A DNA stretch of 64,000 nt from Panicum virgatum (taxonomy: Eukaryota > Streptophyta > Magnoliopsida > Poales > Poaceae), in the NCBI RefSeq assembly GCF_016808335.1, contig NC_053139.1, positions 15,177,819 to 15,241,818 on the forward strand, written 5' to 3'. Both the position numbers and the translations under genes were made by a program. How positions within the stretch are numbered: the first letter of the stretch is position 1; each line of letters opens with the position of its first letter. This document shows, piece after piece, positions 11,401-21,242 of the stretch. Below the pieces are notes generated by a model, which saw only the letters and a program-made list of their open reading frames with translations, did no database searches and was not told where the DNA came from.

Positions 11401-14400
11401 GATAGAAAATCCACGTCTGGATATATCTTCACTCTTGCAAAAGGAGCAATATCGTGAAAAAGCTCCAAACAGTCAGTTATAGCATCCTCCACGATGTATG
11501 CTGAATTTGTGGCATGTTATGAGGCCTCTGGGCAGGTCACATGGCTAAAAAAATTTGTACCCTGATTGAAAGTGGTCGACAGCATAGAAAGACCACTGAA
11601 ATTATAATGCGACAATGAGCCTGCAGTATTTTATGCTCATAACAACAAGTCGAGTGGTGTTGCCAAACACATCGACATTAAGTTTTATGTTGTTAAAGAG
11701 CAAGTCCAGGATCAAACTATTTGTCTAGAACATATTAGAATGAACAAGATGTTAGCGGATCCGCTTACAAAAGGCCTACCACCCAATGTGTTTAGAGAAC
11801 ACCTAGCCGGCATGGGTTTAAGGGAAAGTCTATGATTCCTGGACAAAGAGGGCCCAAAAATAAGATTCTGTTTCAGACCGAAAAAGTGATTGTGGCTGTT
11901 AATCTGACGGTAATAACTGTCATGACAAGGCACGCCCTATACACTGATCTGCGATGGGATGGACCAAACTCAGATAAAGAACAAGAGCAAGAACAACGAG
12001 AGATCAACAATGAGAGATCAAGGGGGAGAATGTTGGAGTTCATCTCCAAGCCCGATCCAAAGATCGGGTTGGACTCCTTGACGCGCCCTGATCAGGGGCG
12101 CCCAGTTCGTTTCTGACTGGTGGGCCCCCGTCGCCAGCGCTATAAAAGAAAGGGAGGGGGGCCGGGGCACGGTACCCCAAGTTCACCGCTGTCACAAACC
12201 CCTCCTACAATCCTACCGATCTAGGGTAGCGCGAGGCTGACAGGAAGCTGCCACCACGTTGTTCGCCTCCGCCACTCCCATCGCCGGCAAGACCCGGTGG
12301 AGGCCCGAGGGCCGCCGGTTCACTCGCTGACCTTCTCCGCCGCTGGATCCGCACCTCGACGACCCCGACTTCCTCTGCGCCATTGGAGCAATGGCGTATC
12401 AGGGATCCAGCTCCTCAGCGCCGAGCCCGGCCGACGGTCTGCACTCCTCTCACATCTCTCTCTCTCTCTCTCTCTAGGAACTGAATCACTTGTAAATCTA
12501 CCTAGAACTTGTACCCCATACTCGATTTGTATGCCTAGACTCGATCTACTCAGAACCCAAGAGTTTTTGTATCTAACACTCCACTCATACAGAGCCAATG
12601 TACGAGACGTCATACATCGTTGATAATTGGTATAAGTATTAATAAAAAAATATAGTTGCATGAAATTGGTGTAGTACATTGAATGGCCATATATTGTTTT
12701 TTATTTTAAATAAAACATCTTTCTGATGATTTCTTTGTCCATCCATTCCTTGATTGCTCATTCGTGTCCATTAACCGGGTAATTTAAGGGCTTCATGATG
12801 TGTCGCATGATTAGGACCATACCTTTTTTTTATCATAACCATAGATTTGATATCAATTCTGTACATTAATTGCATAGTCTGTTCTTCTTTCCTGTACTAC
12901 ACTTACAGGGATTATGAGCATACCTTCCGCTCCACAGTTGAAGTTAAAAACTTTCTTGACACCGGAGAAGTTCCAGGCAAAGGACTTCTGCAGAAGGTGC
13001 CTATATGTGTTATAAACCTGTTTAAATCATTTAACTAGATAAGTATATTTATATTATTATATATCATTTATTATGTAATTACTTCATGAGTTTCATATTC
13101 TCATATTTATGTTGTTTCTTGAAGCAGAAATCAAGTGATCCTGGTGGACAAAGTTCTGGTAATTTCGAATCCTTGGATCCATTGTACCAAATAATGTTAA
13201 TTATGATTTGATTTATTTGAACATTGTGCTGATGTCCCAAATGCATACCAAACCATTTTGTCTGCGCAGTATGTGTGTGTAGGGTGTGGGGTGTATGCAG
13301 GGCGTAGCCAGGAATTCATTTTTTCCATTTTGGGAGGGGGCAACAGTGCTAATTTATCTAATAATTTAATCAAATTCAAAACTTTCAGTGCAAAATTGAT
13401 GATCATAGGGGGGGCCAGGCCCCTGCGCACCCCCCCCCCCCCCCCCCCCCCCCCCGCTATGCCCCTGGGTGTATGTGTGGGGTGTTGGGTTGAGGGAGGG
13501 GAGGCTACTCTGTAACTATCTCGTTCATGGAGTGTTTAGATATGATGCAATAATCTTGTATACGATAGTAGTATAGTCACTGAAGACAATTTTTTGTAAT
13601 AGTTTACAAGGCAGCGATGAGTTAATTGGACTTGTTTATAGCAGAAGGAAGTTACAGAATCTTCCTACAACATTTAATTTGCAGGTTCTAGGCGATCAAT
13701 GAAAAGAAGGATGGTACTGCCTACAAATGATGCTATTAGAAATGTTCAAGGTTTGTTTTCAAACTACTATTCCTTGATGATTGAAATCCTCTTTATAAAT
13801 TAGTTTTTTTTGTTTTTCCACCTGTGTTCGACCATGTATCTCAGATCAAATTGTAGGTGTCCACTAACAAGAAAGCCTACTTGAAATCACCCTTTGGCAT
13901 CCATGTATCGAATAATTTTGTGGGAAGCGTCCAACCTTTGCCACATATACCCTAGTATTAAGAAAAACAGATAGGGGAAAAACAATGATCAAGATGATAG
14001 TCCCAGAATATCCACATCTAATATGTGAAGACATAGCCTTCTAGGCAATATTCCTTGTACCGCAAAAGGAAAGATACACAGAAGCCAAAGGTGGTGTAAA
14101 ACACCGCATCAAATGTTTTTAACTAGTTATTTCATAGAAGTTTTATGTCTGCAATTTCATGTTTAGTTGGTAAAACAAAGATTCATAACTATTGTAACTA
14201 TTCTTATTATTTGCTAATTAAGAATAATTTATTTCTGAATTGTATTCCGTTAGAACAAAAGGATTTTCAAAAGTGATTCAGTCACCGTTGGAATATGATC
14301 AGAGAGTCTCCTGATGAGCAAGTTTATGAAATTTATAGTACCATTTCTCTTACTGATTTCATTTACATATAACATATGCAGGTTATGGCTGGTCCACTAG

Positions 14401-14449
14401 TGGAGACATGGCCCCAATTTCAAGGAACTTTCCAGATGGATTTATGTAA
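4319..14449 (+). CDS. Methyl-CpG-binding-domain (MBD) protein gene, several exons
   Basis: Probable host gene for a nuclear protein that binds methylated DNA or nucleosomes. Exons I can support: 4319 to about 4618/4622 (acidic, Ser/Pro-rich N-terminus); 4736 to about 4869 or 4956; 5199-5351 (ends [20 protein letters not shown], the start of an MBD); 12878-12996 ([18 protein letters not shown], the FRS..EV..FL end of the MBD); 13128-13158; 13685-13750 (basic SRRSMKRR); 14382-14449, ending in TAA. The last four exons join in frame at GT/AG sites. For the intron holding the Copia element, a frame-consistent choice is donor GTATGC at 5352 with acceptor TAG at 12877; the better-looking acceptor at 12908 would be out of frame. 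Exon 2 is uncertain: its frame meets a TGA near 4945 unless spliced at 4869, and a second frame also looks coding. The gene may be intact, alternatively spliced, or recently damaged. Confidence 0.6.
5413..5442. repeat. (AT)15 microsatellite
   Basis: Uninterrupted AT dinucleotide run in the long MBD intron, just upstream of the Copia insertion. Confidence 0.95.
5985..5989. repeat. Target duplication CTCCA (left) of Copia element
   Basis: CTCCA precedes the 5' LTR and is repeated exactly at 12579-12583 after the 3' LTR. A perfect 5-bp duplication fixes both element ends. Confidence 0.95.
5990..6489 (+). repeat. Copia 5' LTR
   Basis: 500 bp, TG...CA, with a TATAAAAG box at about 6100-6107 and a CT-rich stretch near 6365-6385. 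Nearly identical to 12031-12578 apart from one block that is missing here. Confidence 0.95.
6100..6107 (+). promoter_or_regulatory. Copia LTR TATA box
   Basis: TATAAAAG in the 5' LTR; the same box occurs in the 3' LTR at 12141-12148, from which transcription could read out into the MBD intron. Confidence 0.6.
6491..6503 (+). promoter_or_regulatory. Copia primer binding site (tRNA-Met type)
   Basis: TGGTATCAGAGGC begins two bases after the LTR end. The first 11 bases match the usual plant initiator tRNA-Met primer site. Confidence 0.85.
6504..7511 (+). other. Copia untranslated leader
   Basis: About 1 kb between primer site and gag. The first half (to about 7030) is strongly GC-rich, the second half strongly AT-rich. 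No conserved protein is readable; the open frames in the GC-rich half look incidental. Confidence 0.6.
7512..8372 (+). pseudogene. Copia gag (capsid and zinc knuckle), broken
   Basis: Encodes the capsid/nucleocapsid protein that packages element RNA. The N-terminus [19 protein letters not shown] is the usual Copia gag start (L-x-G-x-N-Y-x-x-W), followed by a capsid helix region with [20 protein letters not shown]. The zinc knuckle [14 protein letters not shown] (CX2CX4HX4C) lies at about 8310-8351 but in another frame. Stops occur at 7741-7743 and near 7905, and a frameshift lies before the knuckle, so no complete product can be made. Confidence 0.9.
8373..9864 (+). pseudogene. Copia protease and integrase, broken
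   Basis: The protease motif [11 protein letters not shown] (aspartic protease D-S-G) lies near 8450-8490 and is followed by stops. Next come remnants of the gag-pre-integrase region and the integrase core: [29 protein letters not shown], then [11 protein letters not shown], giving the D, D and E catalytic residues in that order. The C-terminal part ([20 protein letters not shown]) is the typical Copia integrase end. Breaks include a TAG at 9331-9333 between the second D and the E, and several stops between 8497 and 9030. Confidence 0.9.
10526..10533. repeat. 8-bp target duplication CTTAGGGT (left) of hAT MITE
   Basis: CTTAGGGT here is repeated exactly at 10690-10697. Confidence 0.95.
10534..10689. 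mobile_element. hAT-type MITE nested in the Copia reverse transcriptase
   Basis: 156 bp with perfect 12-bp inverted ends (CAGGGGCGAAGC at the left, its reverse complement at the right) and a perfect 8-bp target duplication. Both are hallmarks of the hAT superfamily. It carries no coding capacity. It interrupts the reverse-transcriptase frame just before GLKQASRQW, so it inserted after the Copia element. Confidence 0.93.
11835..12030 (+). other. Copia 3' untranslated region with polypurine tract
   Basis: Short region between the RNase H stop and the 3' LTR. The purine tract AAGGGGGAGAA at about 12020-12030 touches the LTR start and is the plus-strand primer site. Confidence 0.85.
12031..12578 (+). 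repeat. Copia 3' LTR
   Basis: 548 bp, TG...CA, with a TATA box at 12141-12148 and a (CT)n tract near 12460-12475. It holds about 50 bp around 12380-12430 not present in the 5' LTR. Confidence 0.95.
13298..13467. mobile_element. hAT-type MITE in an MBD intron
   Basis: 170 bp beginning CAGGGCGTAGC and ending GCTATGCCCCTG, imperfect inverted ends, flanked by the exact 8-bp duplication GGTGTATG (13290-13297 and 13468-13475). The terminal CAGGGGC-type ends resemble those of the MITE at 10534. The interior contains an unbroken C run at 13431-13455. It lies between the exons at 13128-13158 and 13685-13750. Confidence 0.92.
13430..13455. repeat. Long poly(C) run
   Basis: At least 25 consecutive C near the right end of the hAT MITE. 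Such a run is prone to slippage and may be mis-sized in the assembly. Confidence 0.9.
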
Positions 14450-15062
14450 TCTGATCTGGAAGAGACGCATCGATCAATAACTTGTTCAAACAAGGCACCA
14501 TAGTTGAACTACATATGTCAGCTGTGTGAGCTAATGCAACTGCATCAAGAACTAGTTCTATATGTCTCCTTTTTAAACAATCTTAATTTTGCCATGTGCG
14601 ATTTTATGATGAAATGTAATAAAATTTAAGCTGTTATATATGTTTTTAATGATGGATATGTTTTGTTCTTGTTATGATGTATAGTAACTAGCTAAACTTG
14701 TTGCGTTTTGATGGAAATAGCATCAATTGAATCTTCATCTATATAAGCTTGACATATATAAGTTTGAACTTGAAGATCTGGTCACCTATTTTAGTGGTAC
14801 ATCTACATATAAGTTTGTTCTTGTTATGATGTATGGTAACTAGCTCCTTCTAGAATGCTGATAAACCTGCTGAAGAAAAATACAAGTGATGCTCAGAGAT
14901 GTGGGCAGATGATATGCCAATGAATCTGGGGATGCACCCATCGCTAGCCTCTGTCCTAGGGTGAAAGCGTATGCAAGGAGCATGAAGTGGAGCTAGCTGT
15001 TTGTTTTCAGGTTCAAACCTCTTTTGAAGGATAAAACCCCTATGTCCTTTGGGTGTGAGTCA
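14450..15062 (+). other. MBD 3' region with local duplication
   Basis: No further coding. A poly(A) signal AATAAA lies at 14618-14623. A stretch of about 32 bp at 14662-14693 is repeated nearly exactly at 14813-14845, indicating a local duplication of about 150-bp period downstream of the gene. Confidence 0.55.
14618..14623 (+). terminator. Possible poly(A) signal of the MBD gene
   Basis: AATAAA 169 bp after the proposed stop codon, in T/A-rich DNA. Confidence 0.4.
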
Positions 15063-15071
15063 TTCAATATA

Positions 15072-16327
15072 GAGTTAAATACACCAGCTGCCCTCGAACT
15101 TGTCCCCAGGTGCCACTTAGGTCCACGAACTTGCAAAATCGAAATCTGGCACCCCGAACTTGTTAAGTTGTGCCACTTAGGTCCATAACCCTTCAAGGGG
15201 TATGAATATATGCAAAAAAGCCCTTGAGTTTTATCATCTTCTATATCTACATCCTCCTCATCTCTTTCACCTCTCTCTCACCGCCGACGGCCACTCCGAC
15301 ACCCGCGTCCACAGCCGCCCACCCCGGAGGTCGCCGACACACACCTCCACCGTGCTCTAGGAATAGCCGGAGGTGAGCAGTGTGCGGCGTCGGGCGCGGC
15401 GCGGCGAGGGCTAGGGACGGCGCCCCGATCCGCCCCCACCACGTCGGTGCCGCCATGGCCGCTGCCCGGCCGCACCGCCCGGCCACCACTGCAGAGCAGA
15501 GCAGAGCCGAGGTGCGAGGTCGAGCCTCATGCTCGTCGGAGTCAAGCTCCCCACTGGGCTCAAGGTTGAGGCCCAAGATCCCGCCGCCGCCATGGCCCTG
15601 TAAAATAAACCAGCCAACACCGGGATCCGGAGAGGGAGGGAGGGCGGAGGGGCGGAGGAGTAGGCCGGCGTGGGAGGAGCAGTGGCCCTCTTCTTCCCAG
15701 CGACTCCATGATGGCCGTGACCATCTGCGCCTCCTCATGCTCCCCCATGGCAATCTCCTCCTCATCTGGCTCCTCGGACGGCTTGGCCTGCTTGGGCGGC
15801 GGCTTCTCCCGAGCTGGCCATGGATGCGCCGCCGCCACCAGCTCTTCCTGCTGCACCGACGGGGATGGGCCCCTACTCCGCCGTGCCGCCGGCTCGAGAC
15901 CGAGCAGAGGGAGCGGCGAGCAAGGGGCGGCGTGCCACGGAGGCCGCGAACTCCACGGGCGGCGACGAGCATGGAGTTCGCGAGCTCTAGGGGGCGGTGG
16001 CCACGAGCTCCATGGGGGGCGGTGGCCGCGAGCTCCAGTGGAAGACGAGGAGGCAGGGGGCGGCATCGAGCTCCATGCACTGGCGGAGGAAGCAGGAGAG
16101 GCGTGGGGAGAGAGAAAGAGAGAGAATGAGAGGGAGGGGGTGAAGATAGAAGATAACAACTTTGGAGGGTTTTTTGCATATATTCATGCCATGTGGCGCC
16201 ATGTCAAGAGGTATGGACCTAAGTGGTACAAGTTAACAAGTTCAGGGTGACAGATTTCGATTTTGCGAGTTCATGGACCTAAGTGGCACCTGGGGACAAG
16301 TTCAAGGGCCGCTGGTGTATTTAACTC
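15072..16327. mobile_element. MULE with long terminal inverted repeats and GC-rich interior
   Basis: 1,256 bp starting GAGTTAAATACACC and ending with its reverse complement. It is flanked by the exact 9-bp duplication TTCAATATA (15063-15071 and 16328-16336), the diagnostic length for Mutator-like elements. The ends (about 15072-15245 and 16140-16327) pair over more than 120 bp with few mismatches. No transposase is present. The interior switches sharply to very GC-rich sequence with open frames on both strands, the look of a Pack-MULE cargo; its origin is not recognised. Confidence 0.92.
15247..16159 (-). other. GC-rich MULE interior, possible captured sequence
   Basis: Long open frames exist on both strands, as expected by chance at this GC content. 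One minus-strand frame (about 15560-16159) contains a non-repetitive acidic segment, KPSEEPDEEEIAMGEHEEAQ, followed by MVTAIMESLG. It is less biased than its surroundings and is the best candidate for captured exon sequence. I do not recognise the protein. Confidence 0.35.
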
Positions 16328-16537
16328 TTCAATATATATATGGTCGGCACAATTTTAGTTAGTGCTCGTTCGTTGTGACCACATTCGAGCGAATGGACAC
16401 GTGGTGTATAGAGTGACTGCCTGGACGTGGGTGATTATTAGTTCATTCCATCTCATCTTGTGGCTATGTGAACCCACGTGATCTTATCCCTTCCTGTCTC
16501 AATCCCTCCTGTGACTTATTTTTCTACAAATTACTAA

Positions 16538-16705
16538 GGATCTGTTTGGATGTACTAAACTTTAGCATCTATTCGCACTCATACTCTTACCAAAGTTTTT
16601 AAATAGTGGCTAAAGTTTAGCCCACTCCATTAGCACTACTTTTTGTATGGACTAGTGTTAAACTTTAGCACTTTAGGGCATTAGCACTTGAATCCAAATA
16701 CCCTC
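16538..16705. mobile_element. PIF/Tourist-like MITE
   Basis: 168 bp with imperfect inverted ends (GGATCTGTTTGGAT... at the left; the reverse complement of the right end is GAGGGTATTTGGAT...), flanked by TAA on both sides (16535-16537, 16706-16708). The 3-bp TWA duplication fits PIF/Harbinger MITEs. The interior repeats words such as TTTAGCAC / ACTAAACTTTAG. No coding. Confidence 0.55.
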
Positions 16706-16829
16706 TAAAACTTAGAGAGCACAAAATATATTGGATATCTGTGACTACATAGTTTTACACCTGAGAACCAAGAGCAAGAAGTTCTAAAATATGCTAGCAT
16801 AAAGGATCTGCTGCGACGAGTACAAACTT

Positions 16830-17340
16830 CTAGTGTTAGATTTAAAAGTTTTTGGAACTACGAAGTTTATTAATATGGTAGCACAATGTTTATAGTTTCA
16901 GGTTTGAAAGTTTTCAGAACTACAAAGTTTGTTAATATAGCAGTACAAAGTTTATAGTGTTAGATTTAAAAGTTTTGGAACCACAAAGTTATTGGTACCG
17001 TAGTACAAAGGTTATAGTTTTAAACTAAAAGTTTTGGAACTACAAATTTTATTAATATGGTAGTACAAAATTCATAGTTTCATATTTAAAAATTTTAAAA
17101 CTAACAAAATTTATTAATATGGTAGTAAAAAGTTTATAGTTTAAATATAAATGTTTCTGGAACTACAAAGTTTTTTAATTTTGTAGTGTAAAGTTCACAG
17201 TCTTGGATTTGGTAAAAAATTATCACAGTCTTGGATTTGAAAGTGTTGGATCTACAAAGTTGATTAATGTGGTAGTACAAAGTTTATATTTTCAGATTTA
17301 AAAGTTTTGCAACTACAAAGTTTTTTATGTAATGTTTAGT
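16830..17340. repeat. Minisatellite, about 60-bp unit, 8 or so copies
   Basis: Degenerate tandem repeat whose unit contains AGTTTATAGT, GATTTAAAAGTTTTGGAACT and ACAAAGTTTATTAATATGGT. Copies start near 16832, 16893, 16960, 17020, 17080, 17140, 17200 (partly duplicated) and 17290. It is AT-rich and lies between the MITE and the gypsy element. Confidence 0.8.
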
Positions 17341-17546
17341 GTTTTTCTATTACGAGCAAGCACCTTAATTTGAGTATAATGTTATATACACAGAAACTAT
17401 AATGTTTGGAATGTGTCAGTATGAAGTGATGCACGAAAATCATCGGAAATGGGAATATCTAGTGACGCATGCATGCAGCACAGGACCAAATCAAATTTAT
17501 TTTCGCTTGTACATACTACGAGTGCGCGTGCGCTGCTACGTACAGG

Positions 17547-17551
17547 TGATG
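17547..17551. repeat. Target duplication TGATG (left) of gypsy element
   Basis: TGATG immediately left of the 5' LTR is repeated at 26189-26193 right after the 3' LTR. Confidence 0.92.
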
Positions 17552-18029
17552 TGTTGACAGTCAAATTTGGCACCTGCAGAGGCCGACCGGTAGAATTAGG
17601 GTTTTTGTAAAGAGTTTTTTTGTAATCCTACTCGTAAAGTGATACGTCTTCCCCGGCCTATAAATATAAAGGCTAAGGCCGATTGAGGTTATCCCCAATC
17701 GAATCAATCAAAATATCACATTACTTTTGTCTCTCAAACCCTAGCCCCTTTCCAAACCCTAATTGCTCTCTTCTCTCGTCTCGACGGCGTTTGAAGACGT
17801 TCTGAGTGGCTTGCCGATCTCAGAGCAACCCTAGCGTGACGAGCTCCGATGGGGTCCCTCCCGAGCTCGCCATTCTAGGTCTTCAGCGAGGCCCTGCTTG
17901 CACCGGTCAGACCGGTCGGCGGGACCGGTCAGACCGGCCTGCCCAGGGTTTCGCGGGTGTTGATCGTTTTGATGATCGTTCGCGCGTGCTAGTGCATTTG
18001 AGTGTGTTTGGCACGATTTTGTGTCAACA
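17552..18029 (+). repeat. Gypsy 5' LTR
   Basis: 478 bp, with TATAAATATAAA at about 17659-17670 as the likely promoter and two motif copies near 17900-17938. Confidence 0.93.
17659..17670 (+). promoter_or_regulatory. Gypsy LTR TATA box
   Basis: TATAAATATAAA, repeated in the 3' LTR at about 25818-25829. Confidence 0.55.
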
Positions 18030-18035
18030 CACTTT

Positions 18036-18053
18036 TTGGCGACTCCGCTGGAG
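18036..18053 (+). promoter_or_regulatory. Gypsy primer binding site
   Basis: TTGGCGACTCCGCTGGAG lies about 7 bases after the LTR end, a position and sequence typical of Tat/Ogre-type elements. I did not verify the tRNA. Confidence 0.55.
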
Positions 18054-18099
18054 AAGAGATTAATCTCCAAAACCGATCTAATCTATTTTTTCCAAGAAG

Positions 18100-20098
18100 A
18101 TGGGTACTCATTGTGAGATTCACAATGACAACGTCATCAAGACGACCATGGAGGAGCTCACTGAAGACGAGCGCCGAGCCTACCTCAACGCAGAAGAGTA
18201 CTTGAAGGAGCAATTCCTTCAAGGTTTCAAGAAGGAGCGTGGAGGCCTTTTCAAGAGGGTCGGGGAGTTCGTGATGCCATCCTTCAAACTGAACAATGAC
18301 AAGGTTGAGGTACCTCCCAACGATCCCTCTGAATTAATTAAGCAATTGTCCCTCATGGTCGATACGAAAATATCTGCTGCGCCAGTAGCTGCGGGAGAAA
18401 CTTTTGCAGGGCATAAGGATGAGATTGCAGCGTTAAGAAAAGGGGAAAAGTGTCGAGGATGGCACTTATTTTACAGATCCGAATTCGGCTAGTGCATCTG
18501 CTAACCCAGAACAACTTTATGGGATGCCGCCAAACTCTTTTCCAGGGCAAACACCGCCACCACAGTCTGTCCATGCGCCATCGGTCCGACCGGTCCCAGC
18601 GACCGGTCAGACCGGTCCAGGCAGTCAGACCGGTCAGATGACCGGTCAGACTGGTGCGATGGTGCAGAATCCGCCATCCCCTACACCGCTCGCTACTATC
18701 CCTAGTTCGGCTGCCCCTAGCCGAACTAGTGAGATGGTGCCATACACAGCGCCCAACACTGTAGTATAGCAGGGATCTGGACCCCAACAGGGACCGATTC
18801 CTAATTCTACCATGGCTTACACTGGTCCTAGTGCACAACGCATTTCGTTTTCTTTACATGCTTTGACCAGTAATAATTACCAAGCCGATTTCTTTAGGTT
18901 CAAAGAGGATCTGGCTAGGGTACTTAAAACAAAGCTTAGGATAGATATGGGTAGTTCACGTTTATATCAAAAGCCGTATCCTCCTGAATTTGATTTTGTT
19001 TCATATCCTGCAAGTTGGCGTACTCCCGAGTTTGTTAAATTCAATGGTGATGATTCTCATACGACTTGGGAACATGTTAGCTAATATATCTTGCAATTGG
19101 GAGAAGAGGGTCTTAATGATGCTTTGCGGGTTCGCTTATTTTCTTTGTCGTTGACCGGGACCGCTTTCTCTTGGTTTTCCTCGCTTGCGCCGAGCTCGAT
19201 TTAAAATTGGAATCAATTAGAGCGCAAATTTCATGATCACTTCTTTAGCGGGAAAACTGAAGTTAGATTATTGGACTTGACATCGGTTAGACAAAACCGA
19301 GATGAATCGGTTTTTGATTATTTTCCAATGGTTTAAAGCTTTGAAAAACCGATGCTTTAATTTATCGCTTTCTAAAAAAGACTTGGCGGATTTGGCATAC
19401 AATGGTTTGCGTACTTATTTAAAAGAAAAACTTGAGGGTTTTGATTTTATTACAGTTAATCATTGCAAATACGAGCCATTGGTGTTGAATTTAAATATAA
19501 AAATTCAAAAGATTCTTTTAAGCCTCATCGGTCCAACACACATGTTGTTGAGAATGATTCGGATTATTCGGACGATGAGGAAAATGGAGTATACGCCGCT
19601 GAATTTGTTTGGCCCTCAAAGGACAAACCATCTACATGTCCTTCGCTTAAGCCGATTCAAAAGAATCGGCAAAATGAGATGAAATTTACTTTTGATGTTT
19701 CTAAATGCGATAGAATTTTTGATGAATTACTTAAGCATGGAAACATTCGTTTATCTCATGCTATACCGTCGCCGAAAGAATTAAAAATGCATGCATATTG
19801 TAAGTGGCATAATTCTTTCTCGCATGCAACTAATGATTGTAATATTTTCCATCGACAGATCCAATCGGCTGTAGATGAAAGACGATTGGTACTTTCTGAG
19901 ATGCAAGTAGACAATACTCCCTTCCCTATTCATACTTTGGAGCTGAACAATCCAAAGGTCCTCCTTCGGCCGGAACAAGCCGAAGGGGCTAAAGGAAAGA
20001 ATGTTGTGATTGGTGATCCAAGGCCGATGAATGCTAATGACAAGATTCTGGCCAGAGAGGTTGTTATGCAAAAAACCCCGATGGAAAATCAACACTGA
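18100..20098 (+). pseudogene. Gypsy gag, broken
   Basis: Capsid/nucleocapsid precursor. The N-terminus starts MGTHCEIHNDNVIKTTMEEL at 18100, followed by a linker full of the ACCGGT motif (18577-18660). The capsid part reads WRTPEFVKFNGDD, then LQLGEEG.NDALRVRLFSLSLTGTAFSWFSSL, the usual gypsy gag core, then DLADLAYNGLR.YLKEKLEG. A C/H segment (YCKWHNSFSHATNDCNIF) lies near 19795-19850. Stops near 19082 and 19202 and several frame changes break it. Confidence 0.88.
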
Positions 20099-21242
20099 GG
20101 ATCACTGTTAATGCCCCTAAGCCCGGGGGTAAGGAGATTCTGCTAGTCAGCCTACTGTCCAAGCGCGACCGGTCAGACCGGTGTCACCGACTGGTCAGAC
20201 CGGATCCAACAACCGGCCCGATCGGCCCAGCGGCCAGCCTCGGACTTTCAAGCCAAAGCGTCAGGAAGTGGGCACTTGAAAGACGAATAAGCCAAAGGTG
20301 CAGGGGCGATCTGCAAATCGGGGACCTACCTTTGGACAGTTGCTAAACAAGTACACAAAGGCCGTTCAACAAGATCGGCCATTAAAAAAGAGACCACGCT
20401 CACCACCGCGTCAAGGCAATGCTTCACCTCCAAGGAAGGAATTTATCAGGCGCAGAGATGTTTTTCCACAATTCCCACCGCAGCAAGTGTACACTATGCC
20501 ATGGGCTCCACCGGCGTCGAATGCTTTTAATCCGGTGTGGGAGCATGAGGAAATTTGGCTTCAGTGTTTTCCAATGCCATATCCACCGCCATATCAGAGG
20601 GATGAAGGATCCAGGACGCCAGTACATGACTGATTGGGGTCACGCCAATCTGGTCCAGCACCCCGGGTCCAACCAGTCAGACCGGTCCCTTATGACTGGT
20701 CAGACCGGTCTTAGCAGACACCGGCGCAGTTTGCTCCTCCACGAATGGAATACCGTGTGAGGGAGAAGAAGCAAGATGTGCAACTAGAAACGAAGTCAGA
20801 AAAGTATGAGGCCGATGCTGTTGTTCAGATCGGCGACATCAAAGTGGTTGTGCAAGACAAGGGTAAAGAGCCGATGATGTTTGGCAAATCGGCTACCCCT
20901 CCTGCCTAAGAACCTTTCAAGGCCAATAATCATGAGGCCGGCAGCAGCAAGGTGGCAGACAAGTATCATCAACCCCATTGGTGTCCAGAGGGGTTGACAC
21001 ATACCCAAAAGAGGAAGCTCCAACGCCTTCACAAAAAAAAAAGACAGAACAGGAGGCGGAAAAGATGAGGGATGAACACTTCAACAAGTACAGACCCATG
21101 GTCCCTCAAGGCAAGGCGTGGTAGGTCAAGCTGGTTGACCAGCCAGCAGCGCAACCGGTCGAACTGACCCCAGTGACCGGTCATACCGGTACGCCCGACT
21201 GGTCAGACCGCCCTGAGCAACCGGTCAGACCAGTCGAGCCTA
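20099..21242 (+). pseudogene. Gypsy gag-protease linker, degenerate
   Basis: Low-complexity proline- and arginine-rich frames (for example 20298-20633) broken by stops, with motif clusters at about 20165-20230, 20670-20712 and 21173-21237. It corresponds to the variable linker between gag and protease; no separate domain is recognised. Confidence 0.6.

Larger units (their letters stand above)
9960..11834 (+). pseudogene. Copia reverse transcriptase and RNase H, split by a MITE
   Basis: The reverse transcriptase shows [33 protein letters not shown], the GLKQASRQW stretch after the MITE, and the polymerase active site YVDDILLA at about 10852-10875. RNase H follows with [24 protein letters not shown] and a C-terminal HIDIKF..VKEQV. 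Interruptions are a stop before PKGF at about 10492, the 156-bp MITE at 10534-10689, a frame change near 10800, and further stops near 11275, 11456, 11563 and 11610. The gene ends at 11832-11834. Confidence 0.9.
5990..12578 (+). mobile_element. Ty1/copia LTR retrotransposon, full length, in an MBD intron
   Basis: A 6,589-bp element bounded by LTRs of 500 and 548 bp that begin TGTTGGAG and end TAACA, with a perfect 5-bp target duplication. It has a primer site matching initiator tRNA-Met just after the 5' LTR and a purine tract just before the 3' LTR. Gene order is gag, protease, integrase, reverse transcriptase, RNase H, as in Pseudoviridae. It lies in the same orientation as the host gene. 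Many stops plus a nested MITE make it non-autonomous today. The 3' LTR has about 50 extra bases near 12380-12430 that the 5' LTR lacks. Confidence 0.95.

Noticed and set aside
15247..16179. 310-codon minus-strand open frame and 249-codon plus-strand open frame in the MULE
   Set aside because: Both lie in very GC-rich DNA where stops are rare, overlap each other, and are mostly low-complexity Arg/Pro/Ala. Only the short acidic segment was kept as a possible captured piece.
18577..18660. CRISPR-like repeated motif in the gypsy element
   Set aside because: Spacing is irregular, there are no unique spacers of constant length, and the host is a plant. It is an element-specific motif.
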